From contig JAWKNZ010000020.1 of assembly GCA_041391425.1 (NCBI GenBank), forward strand, positions 1-58,271: a stretch of 58,271 nt of DNA, written 5' to 3'. This document shows positions 37,119 through 47,020 of this stretch, piece after piece. The DNA is from JAWKNZ01 sp041391425. GTDB lineage: Bacteria; Bdellovibrionota_B; Oligoflexia; Oligoflexales; JAWKNZ01. The position numbers and the translations under genes were made by a program. The notes below the pieces were generated by a model that saw only the letters and a program-made list of their open reading frames with translations, was not told where the DNA came from and did no database searches. Within the stretch, counting starts at the first letter, position 1. Every line of letters starts with the position of its first letter.

Positions 37119-37703
37119 TTGAGCAATCACTTATTTGATTACAATCCTAGTGATGAAGATGTTTTAATCGATCGCCTTTTGACCCAAATTCATAAAGCTG
37201 TCGATAAAAACCTTCCAGGTGCTGCTCAAGCACCAAGAAGATATTCCAAAACATTGTTTTCTGATGAAGAAAGTACCGCTTTTGTCAAAGCTGCCATAGA
37301 GCATGAGGAAAGCCTGCAAATACATGAAAGTTCATTGATACCGCCCATTCCACAAGCATCAAAACAAAATGAAAGCATATCGGAACTTACTCCTGGGGAT
37401 AAACTATTTGCAGATAGTCCTACTTCATCTCTAAATATTGAAGATAAAACAGACGAAAAAGGGACAAGTGCCGACGACACTCCTCCAATAGAACCCGTTC
37501 ACTCTACAGAAGAAGGAGATTTTATGGAGAAAGAATACGATGATGTTGAAGAATCTTCACAAGAGCCATCCCAAGGATTTTCCGGAGCCTTTGAATATAC
37601 AGAGCCAAAAGCCGTAACTGGAGGACGAGATTTTCTACTGGTCACGGTAGCTTTTCTCGCTCTTATATGTTTAGCTGCAGCCTATTGGTATTTTTCGGAC
37701 TGA
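37119..37703 (+). CDS. Acidic protein with a C-terminal transmembrane anchor
   Basis: 194 residues from a TTG (37119) with a strong AAGGAAGG ribosome site 5-6 nt upstream. Residues 1-165 are hydrophilic and acidic (SPTSSLNIEDKTDEKGTSAD; EEGDFMEKEYDDVEESSQEP). One C-terminal helix follows (FLLVTVAFLALICLAAAYWY), leaving a two-residue tail, so the bulk should face the cytoplasm as a tail-anchored protein. No family recognised. It converges with rph, 16 bp apart, over a small hairpin AGTTAG/CTAACT at 37705-37719. Confidence 0.6.
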   Translation: MSNHLFDYNPSDEDVLIDRLLTQIHKAVDKNLPGAAQAPRRYSKTLFSDEESTAFVKAAIEHEESLQIHESSLIPPIPQASKQNESISELTPGDKLFADSPTSSLNIEDKTDEKGTSADDTPPIEPVHSTEEGDFMEKEYDDVEESSQEPSQGFSGAFEYTEPKAVTGGRDFLLVTVAFLALICLAAAYWYFSD

Positions 37704-37719
37704 TAGTTAGAGGCTAACT

Positions 37720-38451
37720 CTATGATTCTACCTCACGGCCTTCGGCAGCGATTTGTTGAAGCTCAAACGTGTTTTTTAAGCACTCTGTTGCAGCGTCAAT
37801 GATATCATTGACTTGCTCTTTGGTAAAAGAAGCTCTCTCGGCAGTTCCTTGAATTTCAAGAATTTCCTGATCTTGCGTCATTACAACGTTCATATCCAAA
37901 TCACACGTGGAATCTTCCACATAGTCTAAATCAACTAAAAGGCCTCCATCCTTTATGCCAACTGAAACTGCAGCGACTGCATTTACCAAGGGATTTGTCT
38001 TAAGTTTTCCCCGCCGAAGTTGCTTATCTACAGCCATTTTTAAAGCAACATAAGCCCCGGTAATAGAAGCTGTCCGAGTACCTCCATCTGCTTGCAACAC
38101 ATCACAATCGACAAGGAAAGTCATATCAGGGCATTTTTTCAAATTCATTACACCTCGCAAACTTCTTCCGATTAAACGTTGAATTTCTTGAGTACGTCCA
38201 CCAATCTGATTTCGTTCTCTGCGACTACGGGTACCAGTAGAAGCTGGTAGCATAGAATATTCTGCTGTCAACCAACCACTGCCTGGATTCTGATTGCGCA
38301 TCCAATTAGGAACAGAGTCTTCAACACAGACCGTGCACAAAACTTTTGTCTCACCAGTTTCGACTAAAACACTTCCATCTGCATGCTTAGTATAGTCTGG
38401 AATAAACCTCAAAGGCCTCGCTTGAATTGAAGAACGACCATCATGACGCAT
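37720..38451 (-). CDS. rph: Ribonuclease PH
   Basis: 243 residues. The start MRHDGRSSIQARPLRFIPDY is the typical RNase PH opening, followed by GSVLVETGETKVLCTV, GWLTAEYSMLPASTGTRSRR, GRTQEIQRLIGRSLR and CDVLQADGGTRTASITGAYV, with phosphate- and metal-binding residues in place. It trims tRNA 3' ends using phosphate. It is the last gene of the minus-strand string after purF, 41 bp apart. Confidence 0.96.
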   Translation of the reverse strand: MRHDGRSSIQARPLRFIPDYTKHADGSVLVETGETKVLCTVCVEDSVPNWMRNQNPGSGWLTAEYSMLPASTGTRSRRERNQIGGRTQEIQRLIGRSLRGVMNLKKCPDMTFLVDCDVLQADGGTRTASITGAYVALKMAVDKQLRRGKLKTNPLVNAVAAVSVGIKDGGLLVDLDYVEDSTCDLDMNVVMTQDQEILEIQGTAERASFTKEQVNDIIDAATECLKNTFELQQIAAEGREVES

Positions 38452-38492
38452 TTTAAGTAATATCCTCTATCTAAAAAATAGTAAAAATAAAA

Positions 38493-39926
38493 TTAATTTT
38501 CCAAACTTGACAAGCCCGGCCCATTCACATCCGTTGGCTGGAACGGCACATCTTTAAAAATTTCTTCTTGATACTTGCCATTGAAGCATGCAAAACAATA
38601 AGAATCCTTACCTAGAGCTCTTTTCAAGCCTTCAAGAGAAAGATAGGCTAAACTATCAACGCCTATCAATTCCTTTATTTCTTTAACCGTCTTTTGAGCA
38701 GCCAACAAATCTTTTCTAGCTGGGGTATCAACACCGTAATAACAAGAATGGGTAATAGGAGGTGAGCCAACTCTAAAATGAATCTCCTTAGCACCCGCCT
38801 TTCGTAGCATTCTTACAATTTTTACCGAAGTTGTACCTCTTACTATAGAGTCGTCAACTAGGATAATTTTCTTACCACGAATTTTTTCACTAACTGGATT
38901 TAATTTGAGTTTGACTCCAAAATCTCTAATCTCCTGTGAAGGCTCTATAAAAGTTCGACCTACATAGTGATTGCGAATCAAGCCAAGTTCGATTGGAATC
39001 TTAGATTTATTAGAGTATCCAATAGCCATTGGCATGCCTGAGTCTGGAATTGCAATCACATGATCCGCCTCTACCTGTGATTCCGAAGCTAATTCTTCCC
39101 CCATTTTCTTGCGCAAATCATAAATACTATCTTCAAATAAATAACTGTCTGGCCTAGCAAAATAAATTGGTTCGAATGAACAGAACTCCTTTTTAGTTGC
39201 AGCAAAAGGGAAACTCGAATTCCTTCCAGTTCTTGTTATCTCTATAATTTCGCCTGGCTGAACTTCGGAATAGTCACTAGCATCCAACAAATCCAAAGCA
39301 CATGTTTCACTCGCAACAATAGTTGCATTACCTTTTTTGCCAATAACTAATGGCCGATAGCCAAATGGGTCCCTAACCGCAAATAGTACATCCTTAGCGG
39401 CTATAACTAACGAATACGCCCCACGCACAATCCCCATGACTTCTACAATACGATCTTTTAGCTCCGGACGCCTACTTCGTGCAAGTAAATGCATAAAAAC
39501 TTCGGTATCTGACGTCGTTGAAAAGATAGCACCACCAGCCTCTAATTCTTCACGGATAATTTTTGCATTTGTAAGATTACCATTGTGGGCAATCGATATA
39601 TGCCCATATCTAGGCGATCTAAAAGAAAACGGCTGAATATTCTGCAGTAGCCTGCCGCCACTAGTAGAATACCTCACATGTCCAATACCAATGTCACCTT
39701 GAAGCTTCTCTAAAATCTCTCGATTTATTGCATCACCAACCAAGCCAAAAGCTTTGTGTCCATGCAGTATTGCTCTTTCTTGCTTCTCATCATTATCAAA
39801 ACAAACAATACCGCATGCCTCTTGTCCTCTATGTTGCAATGCATAAAGACCTAAATAAATTAAATTAGCGGCTTCGGGATCACCGAGAACTCCAACAACA
39901 CCGCATTCTTCTCTAAGCTTTGCCAA
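38493..39926 (-). CDS. purF: Amidophosphoribosyltransferase
   Basis: 477 residues. The N-terminal nucleophile region is MAKLREECGVVGV: Cys8 becomes the N terminus after cleavage of a short propeptide, the glutaminase nucleophile. Glutaminase features include YALQHRGQEACGI and HVRYSTSGG. The PRTase part has IILVDDSIVRGTTS, the PRPP-binding loop. Late cysteines (HSCYYGVDTP and SYCFACFNGKY) match the [4Fe-4S]-containing Bacillus-type enzyme. It makes phosphoribosylamine, the committed step of purine synthesis. 33 bp downstream of purL. Confidence 0.96.
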   Translation of the reverse strand: MAKLREECGVVGVLGDPEAANLIYLGLYALQHRGQEACGIVCFDNDEKQERAILHGHKAFGLVGDAINREILEKLQGDIGIGHVRYSTSGGRLLQNIQPFSFRSPRYGHISIAHNGNLTNAKIIREELEAGGAIFSTTSDTEVFMHLLARSRRPELKDRIVEVMGIVRGAYSLVIAAKDVLFAVRDPFGYRPLVIGKKGNATIVASETCALDLLDASDYSEVQPGEIIEITRTGRNSSFPFAATKKEFCSFEPIYFARPDSYLFEDSIYDLRKKMGEELASESQVEADHVIAIPDSGMPMAIGYSNKSKIPIELGLIRNHYVGRTFIEPSQEIRDFGVKLKLNPVSEKIRGKKIILVDDSIVRGTTSVKIVRMLRKAGAKEIHFRVGSPPITHSCYYGVDTPARKDLLAAQKTVKEIKELIGVDSLAYLSLEGLKRALGKDSYCFACFNGKYQEEIFKDVPFQPTDVNGPGLSSLEN

Positions 39927-39959
39927 GATTAATCTCCGGCTTAATAAATTAATTTCTTA

Positions 39960-42307
39960 TTAAAACTTCAAACTGTTTTTAAATTGCACGTATGCGCTTT
40001 CAACATTAGCATCATGATTGCTATTATCTAAATCTGCCAGCTCTATCAAATGAAAATCGGAAAACTTGGATACAAGATTTATAACACCTTCAAGACAATC
40101 TTCTGTAATTCCCAGGATATACGCAGATGACCGTTCTCCAAATAAAAACTGGACATCAAAATCTACGTTTTGATGTAGCCTAATATTTAGTGAGTTTTTC
40201 ACTGCCATTTTATATAAAGTCGTCAATAAGCCTCCAGCACCAACATCACGCGCTGCCTGCAACAATCCTACATCCGCACACCCCTGTAATAGACTTAAGG
40301 CCTCCTTCTCAGCTTTGTAATCTAAGGGGGGAAGTTCACCATCATAGTGATTAAATCCTAGCATCTGCGCTGCTAAAGAAGCACCAAAATAGCCTTTATC
40401 GGATTTAAGTGCGAGTAAATATGCTTTGCAAGCTTTAGTAAAACTTGGAGATACACTTTTTCTCACATCAGTTATTTTTCCAACCATGCCTATCATTGGG
40501 GTCGGCGCTATAGATTCACCATCAGTTTCGTTATACAAGCTAACATTGCCTGAAACAACTGGTGTGGATAGCTCCAAGCAAGCTGCAGAAATTCCATCGA
40601 CACCTTCAGAGAAATCCCACATCACATGTGGATCTTCCGGGTTTCCATAATTAAGGCAATCTGTAATTGCTAACGGCACACCGCCCGCTGCGCCAATCAT
40701 TCGTGCAGCTTTTAAAACCGCTAACGAAGCCCCTGTTTTAGGATTTTTGCGGCAATAACGCTCATTACAGCTTACTACTGACAATAATCCTAGATAAGGC
40801 TCATGCTTATCTTGAAACTCTGTTTGCAGCCACTGGACTGCTGCTCCACCATCACTTGAAGAAAAATGGGTCGTGGCTCCAATATGCTGATCATATTGCC
40901 TGTAAATATCTTCTTTACTGCCATCTCTCTCTAAAGTTTTCTGCAGAAATTCTTGTACACCGATTTCGTTTATCTTTGTTGCCACACGGAAATCAAATTC
41001 GGGATCGATCGACGGATAACTCCTCGCTTCAATAGGACGACTGTATTTTGGCGCAGATGCCGCAAGAGGAGCAATAGGCACATCAAGCTCCAATTTGCCA
41101 TCAAATGAAGCTTGCATACGTCCTGTATCAGTTACCTTACCGATCACAGAGTAGTGTAATTGCCACTTTTCCAATACATTTGCCAGCTCTTGCCACTTCT
41201 CTGGCTTAATTACCATCAGCATTCTCTCTTGTGATTCGGACAAAAGAAGCTCATAGGCAGTCATGCTTTTAGCCCTTTGGGGGACTCGGCTTAGATCTAT
41301 TAATAATCCGGTTTCTGCTCGGTCTGCCATTTCAAACGATGAAGAGGTGAGTCCGGCAGCTCCCATGTCTTGAATTCCTACTACCAAGTCTTTTCCAAAG
41401 CCTCAAGAGTCGCTTCAAGTAAGAGTTTTTCCATAAACGGATCACCAACTTGGATGGCACTTCTTTCCGAAGCATCTTTAGACTCAAAACTATCTGAAGC
41501 CATTGTAGCTCCGTGAATTCCATCCCTACCTGTAGCCGAACCCACATAAATAACTAAATTACCTATGCCTGAAGCGTATCCTTTAAAAATACGATCTTTA
41601 TGAATCAAACCAACAGTCATAGCGTTGACTAAGCAATTGCCATTGTAAGAAGAATCAAATGATAAATTTCCTCCCACCGTAGGAATTCCCACACAGTTTC
41701 CATAATCGCCAATTCCCTTGACTGCATTAGCCAACAGCCATGCCGTTTTATTATGGTCTTTACTTCCAAACCTTAAGGCATTGAGGTTAGCAATAGGCCG
41801 TGCACCCATACAAAAAACATCTCGCAATATACCACCAACGCCAGTTGCAGCGCCTTGATATGGCTCAATGTAACTAGGGTGGTTATGGCTTTCCATCTTA
41901 AAGGCTGCACATAGATCTCCAGATAAATGCACCACTCCCGCATTTTCACCTGGGCCAACAACAACCTGCTTTCCCTCAGTTGGAAAGCGCCCCAAATGAA
42001 CTCGTGAAGATTTATAGCTACAATGCTCACTCCACATTGCCGAAAAAACTCCTAACTCAGCTAGGGTAGGGGCACGTCCCAATATTTCTTTTAGCTTTCT
42101 ATATTCATCCTCATTCAACTTGTGTACTTTAAGTAGTTTAGAAAACTCCGGACTGTATTTACCGTCTTGATCGAGGGCGTCCTGTATCAACTCAACTTGT
42201 TTAAGTTTGGAAACATCTAAAGCAAACTCAGTGTCATTAATATTGTCAAAATTGTTCTTTTCCATGCTTTCCATCATGCCTTTTCTTATATTAATAGTTT
42301 TCAGCAC
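39960..42307 (-). CDS. purL: Phosphoribosylformylglycinamidine synthase subunit PurL, frameshifted
   Basis: The first frame runs from 42307 to 41381 and the rest in the -1 frame to 39960; joined, about 780 residues, the size of the small (PurS/PurQ-dependent) PurL. 5' part: MWSEHCSYKSSRVHLGRFPT, KMESHNHPSYIEPYQGAATG and GGILRDVFCMGARPIA. 3' part: VVGIQDMGAAGLTSSSFEMA and FGERSSAYILG. The break is at GAAAAGAC near 41393-41400; one extra A (LEALEKDLVVGIQD) restores the frame. Since purS, purQ and purF are intact and the gene is needed in the pathway, a lost A in the assembly is as likely as a true mutation. The exact start among several Met is unsure. Confidence 0.93.
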
Positions 42308-42368
42308 GTTCTCATCGTAAGTCGTTTTTACCTACATTTTAAACCTTAGAGCTCCAAAAAAAAGGAAC

Positions 42369-43064
42369 TCAAGATATTGTCGCCAAAAAAGCCTGCCAAA
42401 TAGCCAGACCATCTTCACTGCCAAAGAGCTCATGTACAGCCCGCTCAGGGTGTGGCATCATTCCCAAAACCTTACCATTCTCAGAGCAAATTCCAGCTAT
42501 TGCTTCCAAAGAACCATTTGGATTATGATAAGTTTCGCTATCATAGGTAAAAACAATTTGTCCGTTCTCACGTAAGCGCTTTAATCCCGTAGCATCAATA
42601 TAATAACGCCCCGCCCCGTGAGCTATTGGCACCGATAATGTTTTTTCTGCCAATACTTTATGATAAAGCGATTTACCCTTTGCTACTTTTAGACGGGAAA
42701 ATTCACAAACAAATTTTTGATTATCATTTCGCAACAAAACACCCGGGAGTAAGTGCGACTCCGTCAAAATCTGAAATCCGTTGCAAATTCCAATAACGGA
42801 CCCCCCACTTTGGGCAAAACTTCTTACTGAATCCATAATTTTAGAGTGTGAGGCTAAACTCCCACCTCGTAAATAATCCCCATAAGAAAAGCCACCGGGG
42901 ATTATTAATCCGTCGATTTCAGGCAGTACATCATCTTGATGCCAAATTCTTATAAGTTCGGTATTGAAATACTCTCTGAAACATTTAATACAGTCTTCGT
43001 CACAATTCGAGCCTGGAAATTGGAGAATACCAATTCTCTTATTTATCGACATGTTCATATCCAT
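42369..43064 (-). CDS. purQ: Phosphoribosylformylglycinamidine synthase glutaminase subunit
   Basis: 231 residues of the class I glutamine amidotransferase family. GILQFPGSNCDEDC near the start, GGFSYGDYLRGG, the nucleophile Cys in GSVIGICNGFQIL, and the His/Glu pair in GMMPHPERAVHELFG. It supplies ammonia to PurL, with PurS bridging the two. It lies 3 bp from purS and 61 bp from purL. Confidence 0.96.
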   Translation of the reverse strand: MDMNMSINKRIGILQFPGSNCDEDCIKCFREYFNTELIRIWHQDDVLPEIDGLIIPGGFSYGDYLRGGSLASHSKIMDSVRSFAQSGGSVIGICNGFQILTESHLLPGVLLRNDNQKFVCEFSRLKVAKGKSLYHKVLAEKTLSVPIAHGAGRYYIDATGLKRLRENGQIVFTYDSETYHNPNGSLEAIAGICSENGKVLGMMPHPERAVHELFGSEDGLAIWQAFLATIS

Positions 43065-43067
43065 AAG

Positions 43068-43304
43068 CTAAATTTTTTCAACGGTAAACGACTCTGCCAC
43101 CACATTTGCAAGGTATTCCTCTGCTATTTTGTGGGCCGTTGCATCAGGGTTCTTATCCTGCTCATCTAACTCAAGCACATAACGTTTGGATACTTGTACG
43201 TCTCTTAAACTGTTAAAGCCGAGACGATCTAAAGATTTTCTGATCGCTCGGCCTTCTGGATCTAGTACTTCCGGTTTAAGTTGAACTATCACTTCATATT
43301 TCAT
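43068..43304 (-). CDS. purS: Phosphoribosylformylglycinamidine synthase subunit PurS
   Basis: 78 residues: KYEVIVQLKPEVLDPEGRAI, then GFNSLRDVQVSKRYVLEL and AEEYLANVVAESFTVEKI, the standard PurS length and pattern. It bridges PurL and PurQ in the FGAM synthase complex. It begins 26 bp after sdhB ends, apparently in the same transcript. Confidence 0.95.
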   Translation of the reverse strand: MKYEVIVQLKPEVLDPEGRAIRKSLDRLGFNSLRDVQVSKRYVLELDEQDKNPDATAHKIAEEYLANVVAESFTVEKI

Positions 43305-43330
43305 AGCTCGTTTCCATCCTTCATCTGGCT

Positions 43331-44080
43331 TTATTCCTCCTTACTCAGGAGGGTTGCTTTAAGATACTCACGATTTAATAATGCAATATTCTCAACACCA
43401 ATATTTTTTGGACAAACCGCTTCACACTCAAAAGTATTCGTGCAATTGCCAAATCCTTCCTTATCCGCTTGACTCACCATATTCAACACCCTTCTTGCCC
43501 TTTCAGGCTGGCCTTGAGGCAATTTGGCAAGTTGCGACACTTTCGCTGAAACAAATAACATAGCCGAAGAATTTTTGCACGCTGCTACACAAGCACCGCA
43601 ACCAATGCATGTGGCTGCCGCAAATGCAGCATCTGCATCGGACTTGCTCACAGGCAAAGCATTCGCATCTTGACAACCTCCTGTATTTACAGAAATATAT
43701 CCTCCCGCTTGGATAATTCTGTCAAAGGCAGAACGATCGACAACCAAGTCTTTTATGGTTGGAAAGCCTTTAGCTCTAAAAGGCTCAATAAAAATCTCAT
43801 CACCGTCTTTAAAAGAGCGCATATGAAGCTGGCAAGTCGTAGTTCCAGACTCTTTGCCATGAGCAATGCCGTTAATTACCAACGAACACATGCCGCAAAT
43901 CCCCTCACGGCAATCATGATCAAATGCTATAGGATCCTGGCCTTTTGTTATTAAGTCTTCATTGACAACATCTAGCATTTCCAAAAAAGACATATGAGAA
44001 GAGGCATCTATAGTATATTTTTCAAATTTTCCCTGACTATCTTTATTTTTTTGCCGCCAGACGTTTAAAGTCAATTTCAT
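43331..44080 (-). CDS. sdhB: Succinate dehydrogenase / fumarate reductase iron-sulfur subunit
   Basis: 249 residues. [2Fe-2S] ligands in HDCREGICGMCSLVING plus TTCQLHMR, and [4Fe-4S]/[3Fe-4S] ligands in CIGCGACVAACKNSS and NTFECEAVCPKNIG. The subunit wires electrons from the SdhA flavin to quinone at the membrane. Its ATG shares one base with the sdhA stop (overlap at 44080). The sequence is of the B-type (delta/epsilon/Bacteroidota) group. Confidence 0.95.
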   Translation of the reverse strand: MKLTLNVWRQKNKDSQGKFEKYTIDASSHMSFLEMLDVVNEDLITKGQDPIAFDHDCREGICGMCSLVINGIAHGKESGTTTCQLHMRSFKDGDEIFIEPFRAKGFPTIKDLVVDRSAFDRIIQAGGYISVNTGGCQDANALPVSKSDADAAFAAATCIGCGACVAACKNSSAMLFVSAKVSQLAKLPQGQPERARRVLNMVSQADKEGFGNCTNTFECEAVCPKNIGVENIALLNREYLKATLLSKEE

Positions 44081-45993
44081 TATTTATAGCTCCTTGTAGC
44101 TAATGCGACGTTTTCGAATTCAAGTTTTTCTTTATGAAGTTCAGGAGTTACCCCATCTCCCTTGTATTCCCACACCGAGGCGTGGCAGAAATTTTGATCG
44201 TCCCGAAGGGCTTCACCTTCTTCAGTCTGATGCTCTTCGCGAAAATGACCTCCACATGATTCCTCTCGCGTTAAAGCATCACGACACATCAACTCACCAA
44301 ACTCTAGAAAATCAGCCACTCTACCAGCGTGCTCTAACTGCTGGTTGAACTCTTCTCGACTGCCGGTAACCTTTAAGTTTTTCGAAAATTCGTCTCTAAG
44401 TTCAGGAATTTTTTGCAGCGCTGTTTCAAGGCCGCCTTTATTTCTCGCCATTCCGCAATATTCCCACATAATGTGTCCAAGCTCTTTATGAAAAGAAGCT
44501 GGACTCCGTGAGCCTCCTATAGAAACAAGCTTGTGCAACCTCTCATTCACAACGTTTTCTGCTTCGACAAATTCTTTAGCGTCCAAAGAGACACGCTCAG
44601 GTTTTTCTGAAGCGAGATAATGAGAAACGGTCGCCGGAGCGACAAAATAACCGTCCGAAAGTCCTTGCATTAAAGCACTAGCCCCAAGTCGGTTCGCCCC
44701 ATGGTCTGAAAAGTTAGCTTCCCCTAAAACGTGCAAGCCCTTGATCGTACTCATTAAGTTATAATCAACCCACAGACCACCCATCGTATAATGGACAGCT
44801 GGATAGATACGCATTGGTGTTTCATATGGATTATCATCAGTAATTTTTTGATACATTTGAAATAAGTTGCCATAACGCTCAGCAACCTTGTCTTTGCCAA
44901 GTCTTTTAATAGCATCAGAAAAATCCAGATAAACTCCTAGGCCCGTTTCACCCACGCCAAGGCCATTATCACAGGCTTCTTTGGCGCTCCGTGAAGCGAT
45001 ATCTCGTGGAGCCAAATTACCGAAACTTGGATACTTGCGCTCTAGATAATAATCTCTTTCGTTTTCTGGAATATCTTTAGGGCGTCTTTTATCACCCTTT
45101 TGCTTTGGCACCCACACACGGCCGTCATTACGCAAAGACTCACTCATAAGCGTAAGCTTTGATTGGTAATCCCCACTCACAGGGATACAGGTGGGGTGAA
45201 TCTGTGTATAGCAGGGATTTGCAAACCCTGCTCCTTTTTTATACGCTCTATATGTCGCTGTTACATTACAACCAGCTGCATTTGTAGACAGATAGAACGT
45301 ATTTCCATAGCCGCCCGTGGCCAACAAAACAGTATCGGCAGCAAACCGCTCGATCTTGCCAGTCACTAGGTTTCTAGTAATGATCCCTCTGGCCTTGCCA
45401 TCAATGACAACCAAATCTAACATTTCAGTACGTGGGTGAAACTCAACCTGGCCACCAGCTATTTGCCTACTCAATGCCGAATAGGCACCGAGAAGCAACT
45501 GTTGGCCCGTCTGCCCACGCGCATAAAACGTCCTCGATACCTGAGCTCCCCCAAAGGAACGATTATCTAACAATCCGCCATAATCACGCGCAAAGGGCAC
45601 CCCTTGGGCAACTGCCTGATCAATAATATTTGCCGACACCTCAGCTAATCTATGAACATTAGCCTCTCTTGAGCGAAAGTCTCCGCCTTTTACGGTGTCA
45701 TAAAACAAACGGTAAACACTATCGCCATCGCCCTGGTAGTTTTTCGCAGCATTGATCCCCCCTTGAGCAGCTATGCTGTGTGCTCGTCTAGGACTATCTT
45801 GAAAACAAAACGCCTTGACGCGATATCCCAGCTCAGCCAGCGTCGCTGCTGCGGAGCTCCCAGCTAAACCAGTACCAACTACAATAATAGTATGTTTACG
45901 CTTGTTTGCGGGATTTACTAGCTTCATATCAAACTTATGACGAGTCCACTTTTCAGCAATGGGTCCGGTTGGTATTTTTGCATCGAGTTTCAT
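44080..45993 (-). CDS. sdhA: Succinate dehydrogenase / fumarate reductase flavoprotein subunit
   Basis: 637 residues. FAD-binding GTGLAGSSAAATLAELGYRV, the covalent-flavin His region RAHSIAAQGGINAAKNYQGD, active-site segments THCIPVSG-like (IHPTCIPVSGDYQ) and YPAVHYTMGGLWVDYN, and ANRLGASALMQGLSDGYFVA. It oxidises succinate to fumarate (or the reverse). The length and motif order fit the B-type enzyme with one cytochrome b subunit, encoded just upstream by sdhC. Confidence 0.95.
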   Translation of the reverse strand: MKLDAKIPTGPIAEKWTRHKFDMKLVNPANKRKHTIIVVGTGLAGSSAAATLAELGYRVKAFCFQDSPRRAHSIAAQGGINAAKNYQGDGDSVYRLFYDTVKGGDFRSREANVHRLAEVSANIIDQAVAQGVPFARDYGGLLDNRSFGGAQVSRTFYARGQTGQQLLLGAYSALSRQIAGGQVEFHPRTEMLDLVVIDGKARGIITRNLVTGKIERFAADTVLLATGGYGNTFYLSTNAAGCNVTATYRAYKKGAGFANPCYTQIHPTCIPVSGDYQSKLTLMSESLRNDGRVWVPKQKGDKRRPKDIPENERDYYLERKYPSFGNLAPRDIASRSAKEACDNGLGVGETGLGVYLDFSDAIKRLGKDKVAERYGNLFQMYQKITDDNPYETPMRIYPAVHYTMGGLWVDYNLMSTIKGLHVLGEANFSDHGANRLGASALMQGLSDGYFVAPATVSHYLASEKPERVSLDAKEFVEAENVVNERLHKLVSIGGSRSPASFHKELGHIMWEYCGMARNKGGLETALQKIPELRDEFSKNLKVTGSREEFNQQLEHAGRVADFLEFGELMCRDALTREESCGGHFREEHQTEEGEALRDDQNFCHASVWEYKGDGVTPELHKEKLEFENVALATRSYK

Positions 45994-46050
45994 GAAAGCC
46001 TCTACCTTGTTTATTTATCCAATATTAACAGCGAGAAAAAGCACGGCAAT

Positions 46051-46719
46051 TTACCTAATCAATCCTGCCATAATCGAAATCGGAATCGATATAAATCCTC
46101 CGGCAACAACAACAGCTACGATTGGCCCAGATAGTGTAACAATTTTTTGATACTTAGGGTGGTTCACTCCAAGTGTTTGAAATGCACTTCGAAAGCCGTG
46201 CACTAAATGCATCCCAAGACAAAGCATAGCAACTATATAAAAAAGGGAGATCCAACTATTTTGAAAGCCAAGCAAGACCATACTATAAACATCATGATGG
46301 TCTAGCTTATCAAACTCTGGATTTGTGATTTTAAACGTATAATGAGCTAAATGATAAGCAATATAGACAAAAAGAAAGAGTCCGGTTGGAAACATAGTTT
46401 TCGCCGGAAGCGTCGTCTTAATAGCATGCTGGACAGCATATTTTTGCGGTTTGGCCTGCCGGTTGATAACCGTTAGCCGTTTTGCCGTCTTAATATGAAC
46501 AACGATCATTACCAACAATATAAGCCGTGTTGCCCAGACTACAAGTGGCATTGAGTGCAAACTTTCTGCATAAGTATTAATTGCCTCAGGGCCTCCAAAC
46601 ATTAATAGGTTGCCTGCAAGGTGACCAAACAAAAAGCCAACCATGGCCAACCCACTAATAGACATCAAAACTTTTGAGCCAACTGATGATCGAGCGGCTT
46701 TAGCTATCCAAGCCATCAA
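46051..46719 (-). CDS. sdhC: Succinate dehydrogenase cytochrome b subunit (B-type)
   Basis: 222 residues with five hydrophobic helices. The helices include VLMSISGLAMVGFLFGHLAG, LILLVMIVVHIKTAKR, FLFVYIAYHLAHYTFK, LFYIVAMLCLGMHLVHGFRS and GPIVAVVVAGGFISIPISIM. Histidines in HLAG, VVHI, HLAHY and MHLVHG are the likely ligands of the two b hemes. This fused single anchor is the cytochrome b558 type. GGGGA ribosome site 5-6 nt before the ATG. First gene of the sdh-pur-rph string; its promoter should lie in 46720-47020. Confidence 0.92.
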   Translation of the reverse strand: MMAWIAKAARSSVGSKVLMSISGLAMVGFLFGHLAGNLLMFGGPEAINTYAESLHSMPLVVWATRLILLVMIVVHIKTAKRLTVINRQAKPQKYAVQHAIKTTLPAKTMFPTGLFLFVYIAYHLAHYTFKITNPEFDKLDHHDVYSMVLLGFQNSWISLFYIVAMLCLGMHLVHGFRSAFQTLGVNHPKYQKIVTLSGPIVAVVVAGGFISIPISIMAGLIR

Positions 46720-47020
46720 TTCCCCTTAAATTATTTCTACATACATTCAAACTGTTAACAAAAGCAAAAGTCTATCATACTGCACAATGCCTAAAAAATA
46801 TCCGATACTGTACCGAATGTACAATCTCTTCACATTTCTTAGCCAAACGCTTGCCTAGTAGATCTTGCTCTCGTTAATAGCAAATCTAGCAGATGAGTAT
46901 AACTAGAACAAACATGATTCAATTCGCTAACTGAGTATCATAATTCTGGGAATAAAGTAATGTATAAATTACTGGCGGGCTGTAAAGCTTGCTCAAATTC
47001 AAATTAATCTTCCGTACCAC
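46720..47020. other. Intergenic region upstream of sdhC
   Basis: About 300 bp without a gene between sdhC and the lipoprotein gene (both minus strand). It should contain the promoter for the sdhCAB-purSQLF-rph string. I see only AT-rich sequence and no clear operator, riboswitch or strong hexamer pair. Confidence 0.4.

Noticed and set aside
37705..37719. AGTTAG/CTAACT hairpin as a terminator between 37119 and rph
   Set aside because: Only a 6-bp stem with no T tract; noted but too weak to call.
41381..42307. Two separate purL genes
   Set aside because: The two frames are consecutive halves of one PurL (no repeated motif), and adding one A at the GAAAAGAC run rejoins them as LEALEKDLVVGIQD.
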